Positions 1-8,412 of a stretch of DNA of 64,000 nucleotides are shown here, in pieces (position 1 is the stretch's first letter; the number at the start of each line of letters is the position of its first letter). The stretch is from Geobacteraceae bacterium (lineage in GTDB: Bacteria > Desulfobacterota > Desulfuromonadia > Geobacterales > Geobacteraceae). Both the position numbers and the translations under genes were made by a program. The stretch is from NCBI GenBank assembly GCA_029975275.1, contig JARKPN010000082.1:62001-126000 (forward strand), given 5' to 3'. The notes beneath the pieces were generated by a model. The model did no database searches. It worked only from the letters and a program-made list of their open reading frames with translations, and was not told the DNA's origin.

Positions 1-13
1 TGGGAGGCTTGTC

Positions 14-463
14 ATGAAAATCACCCCGCTCGACATCCAGCAGCAGCAGTTCAAGGGCAAGCTCTTCGGCGGACTCAACCCCGAAGAAGTGGACTCGTTT
101 CTTCAGGCGGTGGCCCATGAGATGGAGAACATCAACCGGGAGAACGCCATCCTCAAGGAACAGGTCCAGAGATCAGCCGCCGATGCCGAGGATTTCGCCC
201 AGAGGGAGAAGGACCTCAGAGAGACCCTGCTCGCGGCGCAGAAGATCTCGGAGGAGATGAAAAACAACGCCCGCAAAGAGGCGGAACTGGCCATCGCGGA
301 AGCCGAGGTCCAGGCGGAGAGGATCGTAGCGGACGCTGAAAACAGGCTCATCCAGTTGAAGAACGAGATCCAGGAACTCCGCTTGCAGAAGGCCCAGTTC
401 GAGGCTTCCTTCCGCTCCCTGCTCGACACCCACTACAAGATGCTCTCCATCAATGAAGAATGA
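14..463 (+). CDS. DivIVA-domain coiled-coil protein
   Basis: A 149-residue protein. Its N-terminus (residues 1-35, with FKGKLFGGLNPEEVDSFL) matches the DivIVA/GpsB membrane-binding head: a short basic start followed by the G-x-N/D-x-x-E-V-D-x-F-L helix. The rest (about residues 36-149) is almost entirely Glu/Lys/Ala/Gln-rich and reads as a long coiled coil. The ATG follows a GGGAGG Shine-Dalgarno at bases 2-7. In Gram-positives such proteins mark poles or septa; in deltaproteobacteria their role is poorly known. It overlaps the next gene by 11 bases, so the two are probably co-translated. Family assignment is firm, function is open. Confidence 0.85.
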   Translation: MKITPLDIQQQQFKGKLFGGLNPEEVDSFLQAVAHEMENINRENAILKEQVQRSAADAEDFAQREKDLRETLLAAQKISEEMKNNARKEAELAIAEAEVQAERIVADAENRLIQLKNEIQELRLQKAQFEASFRSLLDTHYKMLSINEE

Positions 464-782
464 AGGTGAAAACAGCGGCTTCCGCGTCTCGGAAAACGCG
501 GAAGGGATAACCTTCTCCGTTCATGTCCAGCCCAGGGCCAGTCGAAATGAAATCGCGGGTCTCAGCGGAAGCGAGCTGAAGGTGCGGCTTACTTCCCCGC
601 CGGTGGAAGGGGCGGCCAACACGCTTTGCCGTGAATTTCTCGCCAGGCTTCTCCACGTGGCGAAATCCGACGTGCGGATCATCGCCGGGGAAAAGTCCCG
701 GCACAAGGTTGTAACGATCCATGGGGCCAGCAGGGAATCCGCCCTTGCTCTGCTCAACAAACAATCACGGAGTTCAGAATGA
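453..782 (+). CDS. DUF167 / YggU family protein
   Basis: A 109-residue protein of the small DUF167 (YggU) family. The family signature V-x-P-x-A-x-x-x-x-I is visible (VHVQPRASRNEIAG, about residues 24-37), followed by LKVRLTSPPVEGAAN, the most conserved stretch. The C-terminal half has the usual basic segment with GEKSRHKVV. Biochemical function is unknown. The gene lies between the divIVA-like gene (11-base overlap) and a CBS gene (ATGA overlap, bases 779-782). In many bacteria yggU sits beside divIVA/yggT-type cell-division genes, which matches this context. Confidence 0.85.
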   Translation: MKNEGENSGFRVSENAEGITFSVHVQPRASRNEIAGLSGSELKVRLTSPPVEGAANTLCREFLARLLHVAKSDVRIIAGEKSRHKVVTIHGASRESALALLNKQSRSSE

Positions 783-1243
783 AAGCCAAGGATATAATGA
801 TTACCGATGTCCCGACGATCCCCCGCAAGGCATCCGTCAAGGACGCGGTACTGCTGATCAAAAAGAACTATGGGGACAAAAACTTCATAAATGCCGCGCC
901 GGGTCTCGTGGTGGTGAACGACTGGGGCGAGCTGGCAGGCGTGCTGATGCCGCTGACCATCATCAAGGCGCTCCTGGAAAGCGCGGGGGACGTGAGTCCC
1001 GCGGAAAGGGAGGGGAGCGATTTCTACGAACGGCTCTGCGACAACATAAAGGACAAGCTGGTGGAAGATGTCATGGAACGGGAACCGATATCGGTCACCG
1101 AAGAAGCCCGCATCGCGGATATCCTCGATCTCTTCATCACGCACCACTTCCACCGCATACCGGTTGTGAGGGATAAAAAGGTGGTTGGCGTCGTCTACCG
1201 GACCCCGCTCCTGTTCGCCATGACCGGCTGTTTTTTCAAATAG
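779..1243 (+). CDS. Tandem CBS-domain protein
   Basis: A 154-residue stand-alone pair of CBS domains. The first runs about residues 1-65 (KAKDIMITDVPTI, then the loop VVVNDWGELAGVL) and the second about 90-150 (VEDVMEREPISVTEE, then HRIPVVRDKKVVGVV). Such Bateman modules bind adenine nucleotides and regulate partners. No catalytic or membrane domain is attached, so any partner must be encoded elsewhere. Translation is coupled to the preceding gene through the ATGA overlap. No intrinsic terminator is visible after it; the next promoter starts about 30 bases downstream. Confidence 0.85.
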   Translation: MKAKDIMITDVPTIPRKASVKDAVLLIKKNYGDKNFINAAPGLVVVNDWGELAGVLMPLTIIKALLESAGDVSPAEREGSDFYERLCDNIKDKLVEDVMEREPISVTEEARIADILDLFITHHFHRIPVVRDKKVVGVVYRTPLLFAMTGCFFK

Positions 1244-1275
1244 CGGACCGGGGTCCTCAACTCCTGTCAAAAGGG

Positions 1276-1305
1276 TTGACAAACGTCGGGAGCAATTCTT
1301 ATATT
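1276..1305 (+). promoter_or_regulatory. Sigma-70-type promoter for the fmdB-type gene
   Basis: A consensus -35 TTGACA (1276-1281), an 18-base spacer and a -10 TATATT (1300-1305). It lies 33 bases before the ATG of the zinc-ribbon gene, whose leader carries an AGGAGG Shine-Dalgarno at 1323-1328. This is one of the two clearest promoters in the window. Confidence 0.75.
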
Positions 1306-1337
1306 TTAAGCAATAAAGCATCAGGAGGTAGCAAGAA

Positions 1338-1589
1338 ATGCCCATGTATGAATATCGCTGCTCGGGTTGCGGTCACCAGTTCGAGGTTCGTCAGAAGTTT
1401 TCCGACGCCCCGCTGGCGGAATGTCCCGAGTGCGGCGGTTTGGTGGAGAAACTCATTTCACAGACGTCTTTCGCTCTCAAGGGAAGCGGATGGTATGCCC
1501 AGGGATACTCCAAGGACTCCAAGGCGAAAGCACCCAAGGTCTGCCCAAAGGAGGGCTCCTGCTCGTCCTGCCCCTCCGCGGCCGCGTAA
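1338..1589 (+). CDS. FmdB-type zinc-ribbon protein
   Basis: An 83-residue protein opening with MPMYEYRCSGCGHQFE and continuing with CPECGG, the two CxxC knuckles of the FmdB/CxxC_CXXC_SSSS putative regulatory family (zinc ribbon, residues 8-35). A second Cys cluster near the C-terminus (CPKEGSCSSCP) matches the SSSS-type tail variants of the family. It forms a monocistronic unit, with a strong promoter upstream and an intrinsic terminator directly after the stop. The name comes from a gene near formamidase in Methylophilus; the function here is unknown. Confidence 0.85.
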   Translation: MPMYEYRCSGCGHQFEVRQKFSDAPLAECPECGGLVEKLISQTSFALKGSGWYAQGYSKDSKAKAPKVCPKEGSCSSCPSAAA

Positions 1590-1605
1590 CATCCGTTACC
1601 ACAAG

Positions 1606-1629
1606 TCCCCCGGCAGGGGGATTTTTTTT
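1606..1629 (+). terminator. Intrinsic terminator after the fmdB-type gene
   Basis: The stem TCCCCC/GGGGGA (1606-1611 with 1616-1621) closes a 4-base loop and is followed by eight T residues (1622-1629). It lies 17 bases after the stop codon. Confidence 0.85.
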
Positions 1630-1732
1630 GCCTTGAGGGAATCCACTTTGTCACTCCCCCCGGCCAAGTGCCGGAATTCGGACGGCACCGTTTCTTGAAC
1701 CGGACCGGGCAATCCAGAGGAAAGAAGTTCAC

Positions 1733-2587
1733 ATGGCACACATAATCGATGGAAAAGCCATCGCACGGAAGTTGCGCGCCGAGATAACCGCGGGGGTGGC
1801 ACATCTCGGGACGCTGGGAATCCGCCCGGGACTCGCGGTCGTCCTGGTGGGGGACAACCCTGCCAGCAGGGTCTATGTCGGCATGAAGGAGAAGGCCTGC
1901 AGGGACGTGGGCATCTTCTCGGATGAACACACCCTTCCGGCCGAGACCGGCGAAAACGAGCTCCTGGCGCTGATAAACCGGCTCAATAACGACGAAAGAA
2001 TCCACGGTATCCTGGTGCAGCTTCCGCTCCCCAAGCATATCGTCGAGTCCAGGGTGCTGGAGGCCATTGCGCCCCACAAGGACGTGGACGGTTTTCACCC
2101 CTATAACGTGGGACGGCTGGTGACCGGCAAACCGGTCTTCCGGCCCTGCACGCCGTACGGCATAATGGTGATGCTGCAGGAAACCGGCATTGACCTGACC
2201 GGCAAGGAGGTGGTTGTGGTCGGCCGCTCCAACATCGTGGGCAAACCGGTCGCGCTCATGTGTCTCCAGCAGCACGCCACCGTAACCGTATGTCACACCA
2301 GGACCATCGACCTGCCGAAAAAGATAACCATGGCCGACGTGCTCATCGCGGCGGTGGGGAGGCCCGAGGTGATACGAGGGGAATGGATCAAACCCGGCGC
2401 CGTGGTCATCGACGTGGGCGTCAACCGCGTGGGGGAAAAAAAGCTGGTGGGTGACGTGGAGTTCGAGGCGGCGGTGAAGCGGGCCTCCCACATTTCGCCC
2501 GTGCCGGGCGGAGTCGGACCCATGACCATCACCATGCTGCTTCAGAACACCCTGCAGGCGGCAAAACTGTCGGTTGGAGAGCTTTAA
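1733..2587 (+). CDS. folD: Bifunctional methylenetetrahydrofolate dehydrogenase/cyclohydrolase FolD
   Basis: A 284-residue protein of usual FolD length. It interconverts 5,10-methylene-, 5,10-methenyl- and 10-formyl-tetrahydrofolate in the cytosol. Family motifs are visible: the catalytic lysine region YVGMKEKACRDVGI (about residues 43-56), GILVQLPLPKH (about 93-103), the nucleotide-binding segment VVVGRSNIVGKP (about 162-173) and the C-terminal PVPGGVGPMTITML. A GAGGAAAG Shine-Dalgarno precedes the ATG. galU begins 34 bases after the stop, so the two may be co-transcribed. Confidence 0.96.
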   Translation: MAHIIDGKAIARKLRAEITAGVAHLGTLGIRPGLAVVLVGDNPASRVYVGMKEKACRDVGIFSDEHTLPAETGENELLALINRLNNDERIHGILVQLPLPKHIVESRVLEAIAPHKDVDGFHPYNVGRLVTGKPVFRPCTPYGIMVMLQETGIDLTGKEVVVVGRSNIVGKPVALMCLQQHATVTVCHTRTIDLPKKITMADVLIAAVGRPEVIRGEWIKPGAVVIDVGVNRVGEKKLVGDVEFEAAVKRASHISPVPGGVGPMTITMLLQNTLQAAKLSVGEL

Positions 2588-2621
2588 ACGCCACAACTTC
2601 AAAATTTCGCGAGGATCTACC

Positions 2622-3485
2622 ATGAAAATCAAGAAGGCGGTATTCCCTGTTGCGGGCATGGGGACGAGGTTTCTTCCGGCGACCAAGGCGTCGCCGAAGG
2701 AGATGCTCCCACTGATCGACAAGCCGCTGGTGCAGTATGTGGTCGAAGAGGCGGTGGCTTCCGGGATCGAGCAGATCCTGTTCGTCACCGGCCGGGGCAA
2801 GCGGGCCATCGAAGACCATTTCGACATCGCCTTCGAGCTGGAATCCGTCCTGAACGAGAAGGGGAAGAGCCATGAGGCGGAAGAGGTCAGAAACATCGCC
2901 GACATGGCCAGCATGTTCTACGTCAGGCAGAAACAGGCCCTCGGTCTGGGTCACGCAATTCTATGCGCCAGGGAATTCGTGGGGGACGAACCGTTCGCGG
3001 TGCTGCTGGGCGACGACATAATCGATGCCGGACAACCATGCCTTGGCCAGCTGCTCGACGTTTTCGAGAGGCACGGAGGACCGGTGCTCGCGCTGGAGCA
3101 GGTCCCCATGGAAAACATTTCCGCTTATGGCTGCGTCAAGGCGAACATGCTTTCCGAGGGGGTCTACCAGGTGACCGACCTGGTGGAGAAGCCGAAAAGG
3201 GAGGACGCCCCCTCCGACCTGGCCATCATCGGCCGCTACGTGCTGACGCCCGGCATATTTCCCATCCTGGAAAGCCAGGAACCCGGCAAGGGGGGGGAGA
3301 TCCAGCTTACCGACGCCATCCGCAAGTTATCGGGCGGGGAGGAGATCTACGGCTGCCGGTTCGACGGGACCCGCTACGACTGCGGGGACAAGCTGGGCTT
3401 CCTCAAGGCCACTGTGGACATGGCGTTGAAGAGGAAGGAGATCAAGGAAGAATTCGTGCAATTTCTGAGGGCAAAGATAGCATGA
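2622..3485 (+). CDS. galU: UTP--glucose-1-phosphate uridylyltransferase GalU
   Basis: A 287-residue nucleotidyltransferase that makes UDP-glucose from UTP and glucose-1-phosphate. The motif AGMGTRFLPATKASPKEMLP (about residues 10-29) is diagnostic of GalU, as are LLGDDI, the ENISAYGCV segment and the GGEIQLTDAI motif. I chose the ATG at 2622, preceded by GAGG at 2611-2614. An upstream in-frame start would only add a non-conserved leader overlapping folD. UDP-glucose feeds the glycan genes elsewhere in this window. The gene converges on the TonB-like gene with only 21 bases between stops and no obvious terminator. Confidence 0.95.
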   Translation: MKIKKAVFPVAGMGTRFLPATKASPKEMLPLIDKPLVQYVVEEAVASGIEQILFVTGRGKRAIEDHFDIAFELESVLNEKGKSHEAEEVRNIADMASMFYVRQKQALGLGHAILCAREFVGDEPFAVLLGDDIIDAGQPCLGQLLDVFERHGGPVLALEQVPMENISAYGCVKANMLSEGVYQVTDLVEKPKREDAPSDLAIIGRYVLTPGIFPILESQEPGKGGEIQLTDAIRKLSGGEEIYGCRFDGTRYDCGDKLGFLKATVDMALKRKEIKEEFVQFLRAKIA

Positions 3486-3506
3486 CATCTTTCCGCGAGT
3501 CCGTTT

Positions 3507-4343
3507 TCACCCGGTAAGTCTCCTGCTGAGCGAATAGATGAAAGGTACCTTGAGTTGATCCCTGTTAAAGCTTTTCGGCAATGCTCCCAGGGGGCCCACT
3601 GAATGTAACACCCTCTCCAGCGTATTATCCAGTTCTTTACTTCCCGTGGATGTATAGCGGATATCCGCAACACTCCCGTTTCTGTTGAAGACCACTACAA
3701 CCCTCCAGGCGACCTTTCCGCCGGTGTCTGCCAGAATCTGCCTCAGCTGTTCCTGAGAATAATATGGAAAGCGGGCATTCACCGCATCGACAAAGCGGGA
3801 CACGAAAGATATCAGCATGAGGTCTTCGGAATCCAGCGACTCCGAGAAGCCGCCGTCCAGAGCGACACCCAGCTCTTTACGGTAGCGTTCTTCCAGGCCC
3901 TTCATCTGATTCGAGCTTGGAAACAGTTTAGCCAACTCCGGGAGCTTCTTTTTGGGTATGGCATACTCCTCACCGGGGACGGTCTCTTCCTTCACGTCTG
4001 TTTCAGGCGGATTCGTCTTTATCCGCGGGATATCCTGCGCCTTTTTTGTCGAAGCGGGGGGGGTCCCCCGGAGTGGCAGACGCGGCACATAGGTTAAGTC
4101 CTCATCGTCTTTCTCCACCCTTTCTTTTGTCTTTGTCCCCTTGGGGAGTTCGGCCCGGTCCGCTTCCCTGGACGGCGGTATCGAAGTAATGGGAGAGTCC
4201 ATCAGATCGATAAAATAGGGCTCCTGCTTTATCACGTGCTTCTTCTCGGGGGTGAGCAGGTAAACCGTTATTGCTGCTGCATGCAGCAGTACGGAAAGGG
4301 CGATAAAGTAGAGGAAAGTCTTTTCAATATATTTTTCTGACAT
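3507..4343 (-). CDS. TonB-family energy-transducer-like protein
   Basis: A 278-residue inner-membrane-anchored periplasmic protein. Residues about 12-32 form one transmembrane helix. About 35-130 is a Pro/Lys/Glu-rich linker (PPSREAD, PRLPLRGTPP). The C-terminal 90 residues (ARFPYYSQEQLRQIL, VAWRVVVVFNRNGSVADIRY, then VPFIYSLSRR) resemble the TonB C-terminal domain. TonB couples the proton-motive force to outer-membrane transporters, but no ExbB, ExbD or TonB-dependent receptor is encoded nearby. It could equally be a TolA- or AgmX-like protein. It is downstream of the lemA-TPM-gdt1 genes and separated by 71 bases. Confidence 0.75.
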   Translation of the reverse strand: MSEKYIEKTFLYFIALSVLLHAAAITVYLLTPEKKHVIKQEPYFIDLMDSPITSIPPSREADRAELPKGTKTKERVEKDDEDLTYVPRLPLRGTPPASTKKAQDIPRIKTNPPETDVKEETVPGEEYAIPKKKLPELAKLFPSSNQMKGLEERYRKELGVALDGGFSESLDSEDLMLISFVSRFVDAVNARFPYYSQEQLRQILADTGGKVAWRVVVVFNRNGSVADIRYTSTGSKELDNTLERVLHSVGPLGALPKSFNRDQLKVPFIYSLSRRLTG

Positions 4344-4414
4344 GGATCTCTTCGACAGGTACGGTAACGGTTTTCGCTATTGTAGGAAAACACCGCGAAA
4401 AATGCAACGAAGGA

Positions 4415-4981
4415 CTATATGAGGGTCTTGTACAGGAGGACCGCTCCGAACAGGAGGAACAGGCCCCCGGCCGCCCGGTGGATGTACGGGAGGGGAACGA
4501 AGCGGATGAGCTGCTTGCCGAGAAAAATGCCCAGCAGGGAGACCAGCCAGAGCGCGAGGGTCGAGGCGCAGAAGACCATGAGCGGCGCGCCGTGCTGGGC
4601 CGCCAGACTCAGGGTCACCAGCTGGGTCTTGTCCCCCAGTTCGGCCAGGAAGATCATTAGGAAGGCCGTCCGGATGATGCCGGAAGCCAGCAGCGGCTGG
4701 CCGTCCTTGTCCGGAGCCGAATTAATGAGGGTCGTGATACCGAAGAAAAGAAACAGCCCGCCGGACACGATCTTGGTCCAGAACAGCGGAAAGATTGCGA
4801 ACAGGGCCTTGCCGAGGAGTACCGCCCCCAGGTTCAGGATGGCGAACGCCAGGGCGACCCCCAAAAAGACCTTTTTCCAGGGATAGCGTGAGGCAAGGGC
4901 CATGGCGGTCAACTGGGTTTTGTCGCCGAGCTCGGCCAGAAAGATGATGCCGAAGGTGGTAAGAAAAACGGTGGTATTCAG
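4415..4981 (-). CDS. GDT1/TMEM165-family cation exporter (UPF0016)
   Basis: A six-helix membrane protein with the two signature repeats of the family, each carrying E-L-G-D-K-T-Q. The second is at mid-protein and the first is only 15 residues into the frame. The first in-frame ATG (4912) lies after the first motif and would delete it. The frame extends upstream without a stop to a CTG at 4981, preceded six bases earlier by GAGGAG and six codons earlier by an in-frame TGA. I therefore take CTG as start (188 residues). Family members export Mn2+ or Ca2+. The gene follows the TPM gene after 20 bases. Confidence 0.85.
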   Translation of the reverse strand: MNTTVFLTTFGIIFLAELGDKTQLTAMALASRYPWKKVFLGVALAFAILNLGAVLLGKALFAIFPLFWTKIVSGGLFLFFGITTLINSAPDKDGQPLLASGIIRTAFLMIFLAELGDKTQLVTLSLAAQHGAPLMVFCASTLALWLVSLLGIFLGKQLIRFVPLPYIHRAAGGLFLLFGAVLLYKTLI

Positions 4982-5001
4982 AGGTGTCTCCTCGTTTCAG
5001 T

Positions 5002-5709
5002 TTACCGGATCACCTCGTCGGCCAGTTCGTTGGTGTCGTCCGGTCTTCTCGGAAAGTGGCGCGCCAGTTCGGCGCCGCAGGCTGCGATGACCGAGCAGAG
5101 GGCGTCGCAGGCACGCCCTTCCCTCAAGCCATTTGACAGTTCTCCGGCAAGGTCCTGCCATTCCTGGTGGGGTATCCTGCCGTTGATCCCGCGGTCCCCC
5201 AGGATCCAGACCTTGTGCTCCAGCAGAGAGAGAAAGATCAGGATGCCGGTCTCGTCCCTGGTCCGGTACAGCCCCTTTTCGTAGAAGGCCCGCACGGCCC
5301 TCTCCCGCACCGCTTCCTGAACCCTCCTGCGACCGACGAACGCAAGCTTCAGGGACTCGCACCTCCTGAACAGATACCGCAAGGGAAAGAACAGCAGAAA
5401 GGCCAGGGGCACATAGGTCCAGACCGAAACGCCGTAAAGAACGAACTCCGCCGGCAACCGTCCGCCGTGTTCCCACCCGGAGGTTGAAAGCCACGGGGAA
5501 ATCAGCTGGATTGCCACTTCGACCAGCAGGGCCAGGAAGGCCGAGGTCAGGACCGCTCCAAGGATTTCAGCCTCCCGGTAGCTGTCGCTCCGATGCACCA
5601 CCATGGCCACGATCTCTCCGGAGGTGTTTGCCTCGGCGGCCTCGACTGCCGCCCGTATCCTGGCGTTTTCCTCTTCGCTGAAAAAGTTAACGGACCTGTC
5701 TCGCTTCAT
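5002..5709 (-). CDS. TPM-domain membrane protein
   Basis: A 235-residue protein starting MKRDRSVNFFSEEENARI. The N-terminal part (about residues 10-40, with TSGEIVAMVV) and the C-terminal part (ETGILIFLSLLEHKVWILGDRGI) are two halves of a TPM fold, split by two transmembrane segments at about 50-75 and 95-115. This matches the TPM-domain protein that is usually third in lemA-TPM-TPM clusters. I chose the ATG at 5709; an upstream ATG at 5766 adds a non-conserved leader. Function is unknown; TPM proteins are linked to membrane protein quality control and, in plants, photosystem II repair. Confidence 0.8.
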   Translation of the reverse strand: MKRDRSVNFFSEEENARIRAAVEAAEANTSGEIVAMVVHRSDSYREAEILGAVLTSAFLALLVEVAIQLISPWLSTSGWEHGGRLPAEFVLYGVSVWTYVPLAFLLFFPLRYLFRRCESLKLAFVGRRRVQEAVRERAVRAFYEKGLYRTRDETGILIFLSLLEHKVWILGDRGINGRIPHQEWQDLAGELSNGLREGRACDALCSVIAACGAELARHFPRRPDDTNELADEVIR

Positions 5710-5795
5710 ATCACAGCCTTTTCCGGGCAAGCCGGAAGCAGTAAACCTGTCAGACACGAACGGCACGAATTTTCACGAATAAAAACAACCGTATG

Positions 5796-6665
5796 CTACC
5801 AGTCGCCGGAAGCGCCGCCTCCGCCGAACCCCCCGCCCCCGCCCGAGAAGCCGCCGCCGTCCCCGAAAGAGCCGCCGCCGAATCCTCCTCCGAACCCGCC
5901 GCCGAAAAACGGCCCAACCCCGAATCCTCCACCACCCCGCCCGACGCCGAACAGAAAACTCAGAAACAGTCCGCCGAAGAAGCCGATGAGCGCCAGAACA
6001 GCCAGCAGGACAAGACCGGCCCCGGAAAAGAGAAACGACGCTATCAGGGGGAGCCCTACCGCTCCGGCCAGGCCTCCTAGGATCCGGGAGACGGCGCCCA
6101 GCACGACAACGGCCACCATGAGAAAGATGAGCATGGTGAACACCGGCTGGACGGAGCGGCTCCTCCTCTGTTCATCCTGCGGTGATGCCGTGTACTCGCC
6201 CTTCACGGCTGCCATGGTTGCCGCCACCCCCGCGCTTACGCCCGCATCGAAATCTCCCGCCTTGAAGGCGGGAGCTATCTCGTTGCGGATGATCCTGCCG
6301 GAGACCAGGTCGGTCAGCCTCCCTTCCAGCCCTCTCCCCACCTCGATCCGGATTTTCCGCTCCTGTTTCGCCACCAGCAGGATGACGCCGTTGTCCTTCC
6401 CCGCCTGCCCTATCTTCCAGTCCTCCGCCACCTTGATGGAATACCCTTCCAGGTCCTCACCTTCCAGGCTCGGTACAGTGAGCACCACTATCTGGGTGGA
6501 ATCGCTCCGTTCGAATTCCGTCAACTCCGCCTCCAGCCTCTGGACCGTCCCGGCGGAGAGAAGGCCGGCGTAGTCGTTCACATGGCCGCGCAGGGCCGGT
6601 ACCTCCAGGGCGTGGGCCAGAGAAGGAAGAGCGAAGAAGAGAAGGATTGTGATGAGCTTTTTCAT
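5796..6665 (-). CDS. TPM-domain protein with Gly-rich C-terminal tail (YgcG-like)
   Basis: A 289-residue protein. An N-terminal signal peptide (to about residue 19, ending AHA) is followed by a TPM domain (about 24-150) with VNDYAGLLS, TQIVVLTVPS, KDNGVILLVA and RKIRIEVGRGLEG, all family hallmarks. Hydrophobic helices follow at about 175-200 and 210-240. The last 50 residues are a Gly/Phe low-complexity tail ending in GGGASGDW, typical of YgcG-type proteins. It is likely anchored in the inner membrane with the TPM domain in the periplasm. It is second in a lemA-TPM-TPM-gdt1 operon. Confidence 0.88.
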   Translation of the reverse strand: MKKLITILLFFALPSLAHALEVPALRGHVNDYAGLLSAGTVQRLEAELTEFERSDSTQIVVLTVPSLEGEDLEGYSIKVAEDWKIGQAGKDNGVILLVAKQERKIRIEVGRGLEGRLTDLVSGRIIRNEIAPAFKAGDFDAGVSAGVAATMAAVKGEYTASPQDEQRRSRSVQPVFTMLIFLMVAVVVLGAVSRILGGLAGAVGLPLIASFLFSGAGLVLLAVLALIGFFGGLFLSFLFGVGRGGGGFGVGPFFGGGFGGGFGGGSFGDGGGFSGGGGGFGGGGASGDW

Positions 6666-6708
6666 GGGATACCAGAATTATCCGGTCTGAGGGATATCAG
6701 TTTCTGCC

Positions 6709-7293
6709 TCAGAACTTCACCTTCGGCGCCGCCTTTGCGCCTTCATCGGCCTTGAAAGGCTCCTTCCGTTTCAGGTGCAGCAGCAGTGAGTTGGTCAGGG
6801 AGTTGGGGAAGGTCCTGATGCTGACGTTAAAGGTTTCCACGGTCTTGTTGTAGCGGACCCGGGCCACGTTGATGCGGTTTTCGGTCCCTTCCAGCTGGTT
6901 CTGGAGGTCCAGGAAATTCTGGTTGGCCTTCAGGTCGGGATAACGCTCCACCACCACCATGAGCCTGGAGAGAGCGCCGGAAAGCTCTCCCTGGGCCTGC
7001 TGGAACTTGGAAAAGGTGGCGGGATCGTTCAGCATCTCCTTGGAGACCTGGAGAGAGCCGACCTTGGAACGGGCTTCGGTAACCGCCTGCAGCGTGTCGG
7101 CCTCGTGTTTTGCATACCCCTTGACAACCTCCACCAGGTTAGGGATCAGGTCGGCCCTTCGCTGGTAGGTTGCCTCTACGTCGCCCCAGGCGGCGAACAC
7201 CGCCTCCTCGTTGGCCTGGATGGTGTTGTAGCCGCAGCCGGAAACCGACGACAGGATCAACAGGGCGGACAACAAATAAGCAAGTCTTTTCAT
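6709..7293 (-). CDS. lemA: LemA-family lipoprotein
   Basis: A 194-residue protein. The leader ends in a lipobox (SVSGC, Cys about residue 20), so it should be a lipoprotein. The LemA core is obvious: an [18 protein letters not shown] segment, [17 protein letters not shown] (about 47-63), and [21 protein letters not shown] (about 123-143), forming the long helical bundle. LemA genes commonly precede TPM genes, as here; the three follow each other with gaps of 43 and 86 bases. Function is unresolved. Confidence 0.92.
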   Translation of the reverse strand: MKRLAYLLSALLILSSVSGCGYNTIQANEEAVFAAWGDVEATYQRRADLIPNLVEVVKGYAKHEADTLQAVTEARSKVGSLQVSKEMLNDPATFSKFQQAQGELSGALSRLMVVVERYPDLKANQNFLDLQNQLEGTENRINVARVRYNKTVETFNVSIRTFPNSLTNSLLLHLKRKEPFKADEGAKAAPKVKF

Positions 7294-7387
7294 GGGTCCT
7301 CCTATGCTCTTGTGACAGCAGTTGTTATGGCGTACTCCGCGCTTATAGCGGTCAACATGGTCCTTGCGCCCCCGACCCTGCCCCGCT

Positions 7388-7678
7388 TCAACCTTGTGCC
7401 TCGCGCCTTGCGCCCTGGGTCTGATTCTCCCGATACAGGAACTTCATGGCAATGAGAAAAACGTTGCATGCTATGGAAAAGACATTGGCCGCGATGAGCG
7501 GCAGGTCGCGAATTATTATACCATATGCCAGCCACAGGCCCATCCCCAGGACCAGCAGTACGGGCTGCCAGACCGAAATGTCCCGCACCTGCCGGGACCG
7601 GTATGCCTTCAGAATCTGCGGAATCACCGCGCAACTGGTAAGTGCTCCGGCAAAGAGTCCGAGCTGTGTGGCGGTCAC
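7388..7678 (-). CDS. SemiSWEET-type sugar transporter (PQ-loop)
   Basis: A 96-residue protein with three transmembrane helices (about residues 5-25, 39-58, 62-82) and the PQ-loop signature [19 protein letters not shown], followed by a conserved N in [17 protein letters not shown]. This is the size and pattern of bacterial SemiSWEETs, which dimerise to pass small sugars. It starts at a GTG that overlaps the stop of trmJ (GTGA) and has a GGGAGG Shine-Dalgarno inside the trmJ tail, so translation is coupled. Substrate cannot be inferred. Confidence 0.88.
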   Translation of the reverse strand: MTATQLGLFAGALTSCAVIPQILKAYRSRQVRDISVWQPVLLVLGMGLWLAYGIIIRDLPLIAANVFSIACNVFLIAMKFLYRENQTQGARREAQG

Positions 7679-8412
7679 GGCGCCTCCCTGAGCTTGGCCG
7701 GATCAGCGGCCCACTCCATCTGCGAAAGCATCCCCCTGAGCACCGCCACCTCGCGTCCGTCCAGTTCGGCACGGGAGAAAACCCTCCGCAGCGTGCGCAT
7801 AAGGTGGGCCGGGTTGTTCTCATCCAGGAAACCAATCATGAAAAGGGTCTTCTCCATCTGTCCGTACAGGGCCTCCATGTCGTCTGTGGCTGCAATCTCC
7901 CTGGTGGTGCTTTCGATGCCGCCGACGATCCCCCTGGAAAGCTCGTAACAGAAGATAAGCACTGCCTGGGCGACGTTCAAGGATCCGTATTCGTCCGAGG
8001 TGGGTATGGTTGCCTGCCAGCGGCACAGAGCCAGTTCGTCGGTGGTCAGCCCGTTGTCCTCCCGGCCGAATACCAGGGCGGCCCGTCCGGCACCGATCCG
8101 TGAACAAAGCCTGGCCACGGCCTCGGCCGGCTCCATGGTCTCCTGGCGGTACTTGCCGAGCCTCCGGGTTGTGGCTATGGAAAACGTGGTATCGGCCAAG
8201 GCCTCTGCAAGGGACTCGAAGCGGGCCGCCCCCAGGAGGACGTCCCTGGCGGAGACCGCGAACTTGAAGGCATCGGGGTGATCGATGCGGCACCCCTTGA
8301 CGACCCGCAGCTCCCTGAGACCCATGTTCTTCATTGCCCGGGAAACCATGCCCAGGTTGCCGGGGGTCTGGGGCTCCACGAGAATTACGGCTGTTCTGTC
8401 AAGCAGGTTCAT
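7675..8412 (-). CDS. trmJ: tRNA (cytidine/uridine-2'-O)-methyltransferase TrmJ
   Basis: A 245-residue SPOUT methyltransferase that 2'-O-methylates tRNA position 32. The N-terminal motif VEPQTPGNLGMVSRAMKNMG (about residues 11-30), the RAALVFGREDNGL motif (about 112-124) and SLNVAQAVLIFCYEL (about 142-156, part of the AdoMet knot) are all present. A C-terminal helical extension follows, as in TrmJ rather than the shorter TrmL. The start at 8412 follows an AGGACGG sequence. It overlaps dedA upstream by 14 bases and the SemiSWEET gene downstream by four. Confidence 0.9.
   Translation of the reverse strand: MNLLDRTAVILVEPQTPGNLGMVSRAMKNMGLRELRVVKGCRIDHPDAFKFAVSARDVLLGAARFESLAEALADTTFSIATTRRLGKYRQETMEPAEAVARLCSRIGAGRAALVFGREDNGLTTDELALCRWQATIPTSDEYGSLNVAQAVLIFCYELSRGIVGGIESTTREIAATDDMEALYGQMEKTLFMIGFLDENNPAHLMRTLRRVFSRAELDGREVAVLRGMLSQMEWAADPAKLREAP

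Noticed and set aside
5593-6573. Proline-rich 326-codon plus-strand frame
   Set aside because: It is the antisense of the Gly-rich tail and TPM domain; the Pro runs are complements of Gly codons.
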